Assembly: GCF_964340395.1 (NCBI RefSeq)
Contig: NC_135553.1
Location: 9,201,501-9,215,000 of the forward strand
Direction: 5' to 3'
Length of the DNA: 13,500 nt
Source of the DNA: Glandiceps talaboti
Taxonomy: Eukaryota; Hemichordata; Enteropneusta; Spengelidae
In this document: piece after piece, positions 1 through 8,807 of the stretch
Numbering within the stretch: the first letter of the stretch is position 1
How the letters are laid out: each line of letters starts with the position of its first letter
Position numbers and translations under genes: made by a program
The notes under the pieces: generated by a model
The model's database searches: none
The model's input: only the letters and a program-made list of their open reading frames with translations
What the model was told of the DNA's origin: nothing

Positions 1-104
1 AATATATTAAAAGTGATATCTAATCATTGGATCCATACAGATTTGATTAGATGAGATTATTCTTTTGTTCATGACCAATTTTTTCAGTAGCTCAGACAAC
101 TTTA

Positions 105-130
105 AGATTGACAGATCAGCCGCTGTGGGC
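105..130 (+). repeat. dispersed repeat fragment, copy 1 (pairs with 10890-10915)
   Basis: This 26-bp segment matches 10890-10915 at 23 positions; the core TGACAGATCAGCCGCTG (109-125) is identical. All three differences are transitions, as expected of two decayed copies of one repeat family. Confidence 0.55.
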
Positions 131-243
131 ATGGTCTAATCTCCCTTTCCCCAAACGACTGATGACTCAGTCCGTGTGTGTGAAACCTATTTGGCAAGTT
201 TTTTGTCAGACCAATCAAATTGCCAGTCAAATATTAGAGCAGG

Positions 244-287
244 CTGATAAGCCAGGATCAATGGCATCATTGATCCGGGCTTATCAG
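244..287. repeat. 20-bp inverted repeat with 4-nt loop
   Basis: Left arm 244-263 and right arm 268-287 pair at 19 of 20 positions (single A/C difference at 254/277) around the loop GCAT. It sits inside the TMF1-like intron. Function unknown; the loop is too short for a typical microRNA precursor. Confidence 0.8.
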
Positions 288-360
288 GGTCCTTCTCTTA
301 GATACAGGGATGGAATTTCCTCGACACTGTCATACTTTGACAACACTTAGTGGTACTTAC

Positions 361-1890
361 CTTGTTGGGTAATAGATTCATCTTTTTCAGCTCCTTCTAC
401 AGATTCCCCTGATATTGGAGCTTCTTTGACTGACTCTACACTAGCAGAGCTGTCTTCTTGTGACCTAGCCATCACATCATCCTTATCATAGCTTTCATCT
501 TTATCAGCGCTTGGCACTGCATCACTTTTGATAATTACTTCTGTCAACGTCTTGTTCATTTCGTCTATGTCATCCTCCTCCTCATCGTCGGCTGATTCTT
601 TCAGACTGCCCTCCTCCCCACTGCTATACTTTGGTATGTCGCTACTAGTGGTGGTATCTGTAGGTGAGGTTCTCTGAGACAGATTGATAGAGGCATCGGC
701 TAGCATGGCTGTCATATCAGTGTCACAGCTAGAATCTAAGTGTACACTCTCCTGTAGTTTACCTTCTGAGATGATGCTAAACTCACTGTCTGACGGACTT
801 CGTTTTCCGTTACCGGGACAAATCGGGTAATGTCTAGGAGAAGCACTCTCTGGTGAGCTGCCACTAATATTTGTGGATGATGGGGCACTTCCATTGATGT
901 CACTGATCACAACAAAGTCGCTGTCACTTTTTGAGGAGCTTTGATCATCCGTATTATGACCTTCCGAGGAATGATCTGATTTAGAATCCCCTTCTTGTCC
1001 CCCTCCTCTCCGTTCCTCATATTTCTTTTCTCTGTGTTCGTCACTATCTCTACTTTGTATGTTTTCCTCCTCAGGTGTATCTGTAGTTTTCTGATCTTTG
1101 GCAACATCTGCAGGTTTCTCAATCACCTCTATTTCAAATTGTTCCTCTGTCTTCTCATTGTCTTTTTCTTGGTCATCCACATCACATGTTATTTGTTCAT
1201 GCGAGTCTTGTTTGTTTTCACTGCCCCTATCATGTGATTCAATGTGTTCTTCATCATGCTTTTCAGCAGCAACATGACTTTCCTCCTTTTCCTGCGATAC
1301 CACATTATCCTGACACTCCTCTACCTTACACTCTGGGGAATCTAAAACACTGATTTCTTTTCCATCCACAGAATCTGAATCTTTTTCTTCGGCCACTTCC
1401 TTACTACCTTCACCGACCAATTGTGAGTCTTTTTCATCCTTTCCTTCCTCAGTACTACAAATTTGTTCTTCAATATTTTTTGATTTGTTCACACTGTCAT
1501 CATCTACCTTAGTCCTTTCATCCTCAGATAAAACCCTGTCCCTCTGTTCTTTTGAAACCTCACTTTCTGCACTAGGTTCTGATTTTCCCACATCCTCCTG
1601 TGTACCAGACGTTGCTGCCCCCCATACTTTGCCTGCAAGTCCAAGCCCAAAACCTTTCCGTGTAAAAGCTGACGCCGTTGACTTAACAGATAGATTTTTT
1701 GGAGAAGTGTTTTCTTCTTCAGTAGAAGTCTCAAGGAATGCACTCCAGAAACTGTCTCCATCACCGGTAGATGAATTTCTGGATGATGATTTCCTTTCAG
1801 TACTTTTTCGACTACTAGGAGATCGTCTCCCTGTGTCTGTTTGTTTACCTGACGTACCTTTTGCTGCTATGGTAGATCGACTGGGTTTAT
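361..1890 (-). CDS. TMF1: TMF1-like large exon encoding the acidic N-terminal linker
   Basis: Acceptor CCATATTTCAG|AT (AG at 1892-1891) and near-perfect donor CAACAAG|GTAAGT (GT at 360-359). The exon is 1530 nt, phase 1 at both ends, and open throughout. It starts with a basic, Ser/Arg-rich stretch (GRRSPSSRKSTERKSSS), then the family motif FWSAFLE (1750-1730) and a Gly-rich KGFGLGLAGKVWG patch. About 400 residues dominated by Glu, Asp, Ser and Lys follow, including an acidic run DDEEEDDIDE near 590-560. Two short hydrophobic islands in acidic context (DFVVI at 919-905, EFSII at 784-770) stand out. The open frame upstream of 1591 continues without a stop to the acceptor, so a start at 1591 (a GTG) is not real. 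If the donor is not used, translation stops at TAA three codons later. Confidence 0.85.
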
Positions 1891-4800
1891 CTGAAATATG
1901 GAAAAATGTAAAGTATCATAAAAATATCCTGATATTGGAAAAATAAGACTTCACTATTATTTGTTCAAGGACATGCATCCCAACACCTTTGTGACGACTT
2001 CCATAACACCTTAAAGGACAAGAATTGGATTAGGAATGGTACTGGAGATGGCACGTTCAAGGGTACATTGGACATAATTGTAGGTAAACGTGAGACTGGA
2101 CTTCACAGATGACTGCTTCACACACCATTACCATTTTGAATTTTGCAAATGACATCACATTTGCTGGTTAGTAGTTACCTGAGAAAAGGAAGATTTTAGT
2201 AACCCTTTTCTTTTTCTAGTCAAGAGACAATTTCACATTTAAATTTTGATTTGAGACACTTACATGTACCTTATTTCAGTTCTTTGTAGTTCTCAAGGTT
2301 AACAGAAGTATTGTGTATATATACAGGCATGTCTCTTGGCTAAAACTAGTTTTAGGGTAAAATAGATTTTGGGTAATTACTACCTGAATTACAACTACTA
2401 CAAAGTATTGTTATTTATTATTTACCCTTCAACTCAAATCTTTTCTATGTATTGGTCTGATCTGCCATGTTATGATGCAGATCAAACTATCACAGATAAA
2501 GATTGGAGTCAGAGGTTCAAAATTACTGCTCACCATGACTACATAATTCTGGTGGACCAATTAAGGAAATCTGTACTCGGTCACTGTACACCATAGGTTT
2601 ACCCCACAACCATATCATATGTTCTTTGGTACATTATCACTGATCAATTCTCCAGCTTTACTGAGAAACTTCTTGGGTGATTTGATGTTTTTGGCAAGTA
2701 CGTAATGGGGTATATACGAAAACAAGAATTGAATATATGAACATTTTATCATACTTTATGAGTCAAATTACAAATAAGACAGAATTATTGCTTGAGTTTG
2801 CATACAACAAACTGCATATGGTGATAAAAAGGATGGGGACACAACTGTAGAAAGTCAAACTGGAGAACTGGAGAATTTGACCATAATAATTTACCATAAA
2901 GCCCATAAACTTAAAATCATCATGTCCGAACGCTGGACTCTGCATCTACCAGCCACCAACATACCTGTGTCTGCAATTACACTTTCAATTTTAGTATTTT
3001 CCACTGACTCACTGTCATTTTCACTTGGTAGCTCGAAAACGTCATTTTCTGTTTGAAATTGAATGCCATTTACAATACAAACACAGGGAAGAAAAAGAAA
3101 ATCAAGAACGATCACACATTTGGACTCACTTTGTCTTTGTGCCATCATACTGTGAAATTATTCCTGTGACCAGTAAGTCACAGAATAGCTGAGATACAAA
3201 TCTTAGTCTTGTCACTTTGGACAAGCCAACTTGTTTGAAATCACACCGACATTATCATGTTAGCAACAGGTATTAATGAATCCCCTGGACACATCCTATA
3301 AAATTATTACTGCCACAGTTACAGCGACCACAATGTGGCAACCCAGTAATCCTAATAGTCTATTCAATATCTGTACACCATCCTTTGATGTTAATGGCTC
3401 TTTAAAATGGAACTAAGACTAATATCACTACAAAAAATACCTGTGTATATGTCTGATTTAGTCAGAGACTAAGACCCCATCCAACACTTTGAAGCTTAAT
3501 TTCAACATGCAAAGTATACATGAAAGTCTGATAATAATACAGACAATATGTGTCTGTCCAAGTTTATTTTTTTTAATGTACACAATTACTTGTTGTTGTA
3601 CTGAAAACGGAAAGTGAATGCAAGACAAATCATCAATCATAAAAAAACCACCCTCATTAACACAGAATGAAGAGAGATTAATGAGAGGAAACAGCAGATT
3701 TGCAGCAAGATAAAATTGTGTTCTATTTTTATACACAGTATTGGTATTTGAGTATTAAGTCTATTTTGCATGTGAATACACCCATACAAACGTTATAAAC
3801 ACCAACCTAGGTGGAGTGTATCAGATGGAACGGTAACAGCAGTAGTAGAATCTGGACACTTTGTAGCTGTAGGAAGTGGAAAGGATAAGAGAATACATGG
3901 CAAAGTAGTGGTGTAACAGATGGTGGCATCGCAGTGCGTTTGGTCACCATAAACATGAATACAACAATCAAGTGAACAGATCAAAGACATGCCAAAATAT
4001 CCACCTTTCACCAAAATCCAGAAAACGTTTTTTTTTTAAAGTGTGAAAACATGCATGCAAACATGCAACAAATGTCAATCCCTATTCCGTATAACAGACA
4101 CACATGCACTAAATCTTTGGTTTTTGAGGTCATTATTTTCTTCTTTTTGCCACATCACTAACTGTTTGCATGCATGTTACATTGGTACATGTATAAAACT
4201 ACTTATTTCCACATCTGTGGTTACACGCACTCAAGTAGTATTGAATTTCAGGATAATTTCATAGTCAAGTATTTGGTTTGGTTGTTAAAAGTACACAGTA
4301 TGTCACAGCCAGAATGGCATGTCATACAATTATACATCAATGAAATATATCATTTTGTTCTCGTCATTCCAAACCAATAATCTTATATTATATATCAACC
4401 TCTTGTATACATTGGTTATTATACCATGCACAAGCCAAGTTGAACATAAAATATGGAATATACTCTGGTCGTTCAACGTCATGACAATGCCCATCTATGT
4501 CACGACAATGCATGCCTACGTCATTGGTTCTGCTAAACATTCAAAACTGCCATTACTTTCCCCAATTTTTCTTTGATATTACTTGGCGCTGGTATAATTA
4601 TATTATTCTCCAATATTTTTCTTCATTCAGCGGGAAAATACTTGTGACCTAAGGGTTGTCACTACGAGTTGCTAGAAGAGTAGTGACAAGGGCCCCTTAG
4701 GTCACTTATATTTACCTTCGCTGAACAAAGAAAAATATTGGGAATAAACATCTAACTATACCAATGCACAAGCCTTGATATTCTCTTTGAGCAGAAAATA

Positions 4801-7800
4801 TGGATTAAATTCTGAATTTTTCATAAATTATGCTTGAGTACATTTTGTAGGTATAATTATATTATTACATAATATATTTTCTTCATTCAGCCAAAAACAC
4901 TCATAGCAAAATGGTTGTCAGTACTCGTCTAGCAACTAGTAGTGACAAGCCCCTTAGGTCACTCGTATTTTCCTTGGCTGAATGAAGAAAAATATTGAGG
5001 AATAACACTGTCATGATTATTTGAGATATCATTCAATCACTGATCAACTTGAGATTTGAGTTTGCTGGAAATACAGTCTGCAAGTAAGAACATCTGCTTG
5101 CACATGCGAGCACAAAAAAGGAAAACGAGCACGAAATATTGTTTTGTTCTGTTGAGAGTGAAGGTTTGTTTTATTAGTGAACTATAAATTCCCCATCACC
5201 CATACCAAACAATTTCAGTATTTACATGACAAATTAAATCATTGTACATTTGTAGCATAATGTAGAACAGGAATTTATTATAACATCATGCAAGGTATGA
5301 CATGCTTTAAATAAACATCTCAGTGTACAATGAGATAAAAGGACATGCCGACGCCACTGTTAATCAGGAATAGACATAATGTGGAACTGATTCACCGGAA
5401 GACTAGCAACCACCAGACAAGAAATTGTAGAAAGTGTAGGACAGATATGAATTTTTTTTAAAACTCAACAGTCTGAAGTAACAGTGCAAAACACTACAGT
5501 ATCTATATACATACATACATACATACATGTATGTATGTATGTATGTACATCGACAAATTTATCCATGTCTGAGTGTGACCATCACAAAGATATGAGAAGT
5601 ACACACACACGTCACTATATCCATACTTTTGTGAGCACTGCCAACCAAATGTTGCAATAAACAAACGATGGATTAAACTTAATACACAACAGTGTATTAA
5701 AACCCACTACATGGATGTAAGTACTAATTAATTACTAGCAACTTACACACTGACAACCAGACTGACAACCAGAACGTTAGTCTGACAATGATGTAACATT
5801 CCCTATAGTCATGGATTTCATTGGTGGTTTATCATAATTGTTTGCATCAATTTTCTTTTGCTAATGGGATCACCACACACAGCTATTTTTAGATGACAAT
5901 GTACAGACTGTTCACACATTTGACACCACATATATGAATTCAAAATTCACTGGGAGTATTAATACGAAAGTTTCCTTCCAAAGCATGTCAAGAACAGAGT
6001 GCTTAGAAAGCAAAACTGACTTGCAGTTGTTCATTAGAGGGGCAGCCCACAATCTTGGCTATTCAGCATGAAAATTATTATTTGGCTGAACCAGTATGTC
6101 AAGTCAGAGGGCACACTAGTCCACATAATTTTTGTTTTGTATTCCTGTTCTTCCATTAGCTTTTCTTAACAATATTTACTTCATTTCATTATTATTACAT
6201 TGATAAAATCTTTAACTTCACTGAGAGTAGTCCACCAGTTAACCTTTTCCCTGAATTGTATACCACAATACGGATATTGAGAGAAGTTTCATCATTGAGG
6301 GAGCAGAGGTTGTACATGTAGGTTAGTTAATATAAAGTCCTTCTAACTATAAGTTGCATTTACATGTAGTCTTGCAATGCACACAGCTGTAGACTGCACT
6401 TACAAATGAAATTTTGTCAGATTTTGATTTTCGAAGTGCTACAATTACAACTGTATTTTGCAGAATGCACACATCACTTTCAAAATATACTGATTACGGA
6501 ACTTTGATAAAACTTTGTATCATAAATGGTGTGTAAGGCTTCTTGCCATACTGGACTTGCTGTGGAATGAAGGACCATCATATCTAACATACTACCCCAC
6601 AGCTTCTGTACCTTTGACAATGATAACTCACAATATCCCTATCGGTTTCCCTGCTATTCTACAACATTAATATATTCTCAAGACACGTGGTTAGTTTCAA
6701 ATATCAACATGTGTGTATGTAGTTCATGTTTTCATACCATCTATTTTTTTTCTGTATGGGTAACTGCAATGAGTTGCATAAATTTTACCTTGAAAGCCAT
6801 GGAATTTTGTCGTCTTGTAAGATACACAATGTCAAGACACCCTTGTGGCCAACCCTTTTTCATGTCTATACTGAATGGAGCTATTCTCCATACATTCCAA
6901 CCAATAGGTTACATGACAGAACATATCTTACAATCGGAGCTCTCTAGCACCTATTATAATTGTAATACTGTAAATAATTAAATGTCTGATTTTGAAATTC
7001 AACAGGCAACACACATGACCAACATTTATTATGAATTTTTTCTCTTTAGCATGCTTTGTGACAGATTTGTACACATTAAAGTACAAAAAGTACAATTCAC
7101 ACAGCAAATAAAATGAATCACTTTATCTGAACTAGCATTCACTTGAATATTTCCCACTCCTTTTTTGTGTGTAATTATTGGTATTTCCATAAAACCACGC
7201 AATTATTGCATAATTTGATATACCAAATTTTTGCTACATCTATTTTGAAAACACACATGTGAATACTTTGAAACCACCAGAGCATTCCTAAAACAATTGA
7301 TGACCCACCTGTAGCATTAGGATCTTCCAGTGCCTTAATAAGCATTTTCCTGCGTGCTTGATGGATTAAATTTTTAAAGATTTCACCCATCAATGACTAT
7401 TACTCACAACAAGTGGATTAACGAACAAATGTGGCTTGTTTCAGTGTCTTCAGAGGGGTACAACTTAACTCCAACGTATAATTAATTTGTAGTTTTGATT
7501 TTAAAAAAAGCTTGGATTGTGTCCATTGCAATGCATACATGTATGTATAAATAAACTCTATAACACCACCAATGTCATCATACTACAGTAAAGATAAAGA
7601 CTTCTCTTTTTATATCATATATCCAGCCAAAACCTTGCCTTATGTAACATTGGGTAGAGGTTTTTAATTATGAAAATAAAAGAATATATAATTTGTTCCA
7701 CAAAGTAACAAATGAAACAAGGCAATTAGAATAATTTAATAACTTGCATGTCACCTCTTCAACCAATAATTTCATTAACATTTTGAGTATAATTTATTAA

Positions 7801-8239
7801 TTGCAATGACATTTTCCATATCAACGAAACTCATTACATCAAATTTGATGGTTACAATGCCGTCAGACATGGCCTGTGTGGCCTTACAAGTTACAGTTCA
7901 AGTGTATCAAACTCTCTCTCGAGCTCTCGTTACCTTCACATTTTGCCACGTATGAAAATGAAAAATATGCGAAACCATGTCTGTTGTCGACAACGCTTAA
8001 ATACAGCCATGTTGTGTAACTTATTATTGAGTGCACAGATTTCCATTTACATCAAACCTGCGCACTTGTACAATTGTACGCAAGAGAAAGTGTATGCCCA
8101 CTTCCCTAAAATTTAGCACACGAGAAAATGTCTCACCTTCCTCATCTTGGATGTCAAGAACTTTGTCGATGGACTTTTGGGCGTTCGTCAGTGCTGATTT
8201 CGCCAAATTTGTAAGTCCGGCGCTATCGAACCAGCTCAT
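361..8239 (-). CDS. TMF1: TMF1-like TATA element modulatory factor, 5' part, spliced (3' part outside window)
   Basis: Proposed join on the minus strand: 8239-8137, 3866-3807, 3048-2965, 1890-361. It gives 592 codons plus one base, in frame throughout, and continues past the left edge. TMF1 proteins are Golgi-associated coiled-coil proteins (RAB6 binding, vesicle tethering), first described as DNA-binding and androgen-receptor-associated factors. Identification rests on the N-terminus: MSWF, then an AKxAL...AQKSIDKVLDIQ helix and an acidic EE tail, as in vertebrate TMF1. A Ser-rich stretch with an FWSAFLE motif (about residues 130-136) matches the family's FFSAFL segment. Residues from about 183 to 592 are acidic and low in hydrophobics, so probably disordered. 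This N-terminal part is longer than I recall for human TMF1 (whole protein about 1090 aa). The coiled coils and the C-terminal TMF domain are not in the window. Family assignment is strong; the use of each small exon is inferred from splice sites and phase. Confidence 0.85.
1891..2964 (-). other. TMF1-like intron between the 84-nt and 1530-nt exons
   Basis: About 1.07 kb of AT-rich DNA between donor 2964-2963 and acceptor 1892-1891. No further exon, RNA gene or clear repeat was seen; short open frames at 2369-2596 (+) and 2763-2945 (-) look random in composition. Confidence 0.55.
2965..3048 (-). CDS. TMF1: TMF1-like small exon (84 nt, phase 1-1)
   Basis: Acceptor TTTCAAACAG|AA and near-consensus donor ACACAG|GTATGT (GT at 2964-2963). 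In the frame set by exon 1 it encodes 28 residues beginning ENDVFELPSENDSESVENT. The acidic, Ser/Asn-rich composition is the same as that of the large exon downstream. Length is a multiple of three and both ends are phase 1, so it can be skipped without a frameshift. The composition match plus the clean donor make this a likely real exon; whether it is constitutive cannot be told from sequence. Confidence 0.65.
3049..3806 (-). other. TMF1-like intron between the 60-nt and 84-nt exons
   Basis: About 760 nt without supported coding content. An open frame at 3458-3736 on the minus strand is hydrophobic and low-complexity and has no convincing splice sites. Confidence 0.45.
3807..3866 (-). CDS. 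TMF1: TMF1-like small exon (60 nt, phase 1-1)
   Basis: Minus-strand segment preceded by a strong pyrimidine tract and CAG acceptor (TCCACTTCCTACAG|CT) and followed by CTAG|GTTGGT. It is open in the frame set by exon 1 and encodes 20 residues rich in Thr, Ser and Pro (TKCPDSTTAVTVPSDTLHL). Sixty nucleotides with phase 1 at both ends means inclusion or skipping keeps the frame. The acceptor is the best evidence. The donor, with T at +3 and G at +4/+5, is only moderate, and no family homology is visible, as expected for a linker. Confidence 0.5.
   Translation of the reverse strand, partial: LQSVQILLLLLPFHLIHST
4048..4178. repeat. element bounded by a 16-bp perfect inverted repeat
   Basis: AACATGCATGCAAACA at 4048-4063 is the exact reverse complement of 4163-4178, with a 99-nt spacer. 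Sixteen matching bases at this distance are unlikely by chance, but the sequence is partly low-complexity (ATGC/CATG steps). It may be a small MITE; no target-site duplication is obvious. Confidence 0.4.
4591..4762. mobile_element. foldback / MITE-like element, copy 1
   Basis: A 172-bp segment that is an imperfect inverted repeat over nearly its whole length. Termini GGTATAATT (4591) and AACTATACC (ending 4762) pair, as do CCAATATTTTTCTT near 4610 and AAGAAAAATATTGG near 4729. GTGACCTAAGGG (4644-4655) pairs with CCCTTAGGTCAC (4694-4705), and TTGTCACTAC (4656-4665) with GTAGTGACAA (4680-4689). The loop is 4666-4679. There is no coding capacity. A transcript could fold into a long hairpin. A clear target-site duplication was not found. 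Confidence 0.75.
4850..5006. mobile_element. foldback / MITE-like element, copy 2
   Basis: A diverged copy of the element at 4591-4762, 87 bp away. It starts with the same GGTATAATTATATTATT and has CTTCATTCAGCC (4881-4892) perfectly paired with GGCTGAATGAAG (4976-4987). It also keeps the GTGACAAGCCCCTTAGGTCAC block and ends in AATATTGAGGAATAA. The inner left arm has decayed. The loop TCTAGCAACTAG reads as the reverse complement of copy 1's GAGTTGCTAGAAG, so the two copies lie in opposite orientation. The right border is approximate. Confidence 0.7.
5508..5547. repeat. 40-bp perfect palindrome made of ATAC/GTAT microsatellite
   Basis: Several ATAC units run directly into GTAT units, giving a perfect palindrome centred between 5527 and 5528. 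It lies in the first TMF1-like intron. A mirrored microsatellite of this kind can extrude a cruciform and is prone to length change. Confidence 0.85.
5749..5772. repeat. tandem pair of a 12-bp unit
   Basis: ACTGACAACCAG occurs twice back to back (5749-5760 and 5761-5772). A minor intronic duplication. Confidence 0.7.
7309..7356 (-). CDS. possible 48-nt cassette exon of the TMF1-like gene
   Basis: A phase 1-1 open segment on the minus strand bounded by ATCAAG| and ACAG|GTGGGT. It would insert 16 residues (a basic RRK-rich start, then KALEDPNAT) without changing frame. The donor is good, but the acceptor is weak: a poor pyrimidine tract, and a competing CGCAG acceptor 7 nt downstream would give a 41-nt exon in the wrong phase. 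I do not recognise the peptide. It may be a chance open stretch, so it is left out of the main join. Confidence 0.2.
8137..8239 (-). CDS. TMF1: TMF1-like exon 1 (start exon)
   Basis: ATG at 8239-8237 in an A-rich context (A at -3), with an in-frame TAA only 9 nt upstream (8248-8246), so this start is well fixed. The exon encodes 34 codons plus one base, ending ...QDEE then G. The donor is GAAG|GTGAGA with the GT at 8136-8135. The amphipathic AKxALxxAQKSIDKVLDIQ helix is the signature of the TMF1 N-terminus. The exon ends in phase 1, which fits every downstream exon proposed here. Confidence 0.88.
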
Positions 8240-8354
8240 TTTCGGTTAACAATGCATGTATTTAGGATGACACGTTACGGTTTTGGTGGAACCACACGTA
8301 AATGACAAATCTGGTGTTATTACGTTGCAGCTGATGCTAGTTTCGTGTACACGT

Positions 8355-8365
8355 CCGCCATTTTG
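8355..8365 (+). promoter_or_regulatory. YY1-type motif upstream of the TMF1-like gene
   Basis: CCGCCATTTTG lies about 115 bp upstream of the TMF1-like ATG, in a region with CpG dinucleotides. YY1 sites of this form are common near transcription starts of housekeeping genes in animals. Start site and function are inferred, not seen. Confidence 0.45.
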
Positions 8366-8573
8366 AATAACAAGTGGCACATTAGCCTTGTTCAAAATAT
8401 TTTTTAAATAGAATCTTATTAAAATTATCTAACTCTTTTATTTAGGATAACTTCATTCTAAAATCAATTACTCACATATAATTGTAGGATATGATACATT
8501 TTATGCAGCATGCAGATAAGTGTAAAAGGAAATATTAATGTATTACAAGCGATATGCGAAAAAGGTAACAAAA

Positions 8574-8626
8574 GATGACGTCATCGAGTGCGATGAATGG
8601 CCCAGCATGACCTTGATTTTACGTCA
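8574..8626. promoter_or_regulatory. CRE palindrome and a second CRE-like site
   Basis: GATGACGTCATC at 8574-8585 contains the full CREB/ATF consensus TGACGTCA (8576-8583). A variant, TTACGTCA, follows at 8619-8626. They lie between the TMF1-like start and the tRNA gene, just before a CpG-rich run (CTACGCGTCGCGCGTTCG, 8643-8660). They could serve the divergent TMF1-like promoter or flank the tRNA gene; which is unknown. Confidence 0.4.
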
Positions 8627-8807
8627 CAGTTGGGTGTACCAAGTCTACGCGTCGCGCGTTCGATGATGTGGTATCTCGCCAGTTTTACAACATCGAAAAG
8701 CACCAAAATAATTACGCCAACGGTATTTGAACAGTATATAAAATCTTTTGATATTCAAACCTACGGTTTTTGATTCTAGTACAGAAGTGAGCTCTCTGCC
8801 TGTGCGC

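Larger units (their letters stand above)
1..360 (-). other. TMF1-like intron (start of), with hairpin
   Basis: Intron sequence downstream of the donor at 360-359, running off the left edge. I see no acceptor with a coding continuation here. It contains a near-perfect 44-bp inverted repeat at 244-287 and, at 105-130, a segment related to 10890-10915. The plus-strand open frame at 108-350 has no recognisable features. Confidence 0.6.
3867..8136 (-). other. TMF1-like first intron (4.3 kb)
   Basis: A long AT-rich intron between the start exon donor (8136-8135) and the acceptor of the 60-nt exon. It contains a 16-bp terminal-inverted-repeat candidate (4048-4178), two foldback elements (4591-4762 and 4850-5006), a 40-bp microsatellite palindrome (5508-5547), a 12-bp tandem pair (5749-5772) and the weak cassette exon at 7356-7309. 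Between 5773 and 7308, and between 7357 and 8136, I see nothing that can be supported: only AT-rich sequence and short random open frames. Confidence 0.55.
8240..8807. other. intergenic region between the TMF1-like gene and tRNA-Ile
   Basis: About 570 nt separate the divergent TMF1-like start codon from the tRNA gene. CpG-containing patches lie at 8280-8365 and 8570-8690, with AT-rich DNA between them. It holds the YY1-type and CRE motifs and a TATATAAAA at 8735-8743, about 65 bp before the tRNA. No protein-coding frame is supported. Confidence 0.5.

Noticed and set aside
244-287. microRNA precursor
   Set aside because: The 4-nt loop and 20-bp stem are too short for Drosha/Dicer processing.
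108-350. 80-aa plus-strand open frame
   Set aside because: Lies in an intron, covers the 44-bp hairpin, starts at a non-ATG codon (TTG) and has no recognisable features.
347-1591. A 414-aa gene starting at 1591
   Set aside because: The start codon there is GTG and the frame stays open upstream to a clear splice acceptor at 1891; the 3' end reads through a perfect donor. It is an internal exon, not a complete gene.
1485-1946. 153-aa plus-strand open frame
   Set aside because: Shadow of the Ser-rich TMF1-like coding exon on the other strand.
3458-3736. 92-aa minus-strand open frame as another TMF1 exon
   Set aside because: Hydrophobic, low-complexity translation and no good phase 1 splice sites.
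4591-5006. CRISPR-like pair of repeats
   Set aside because: The units are full-length foldback elements with inverted arms, not short direct repeats with spacers, and the host is an animal.
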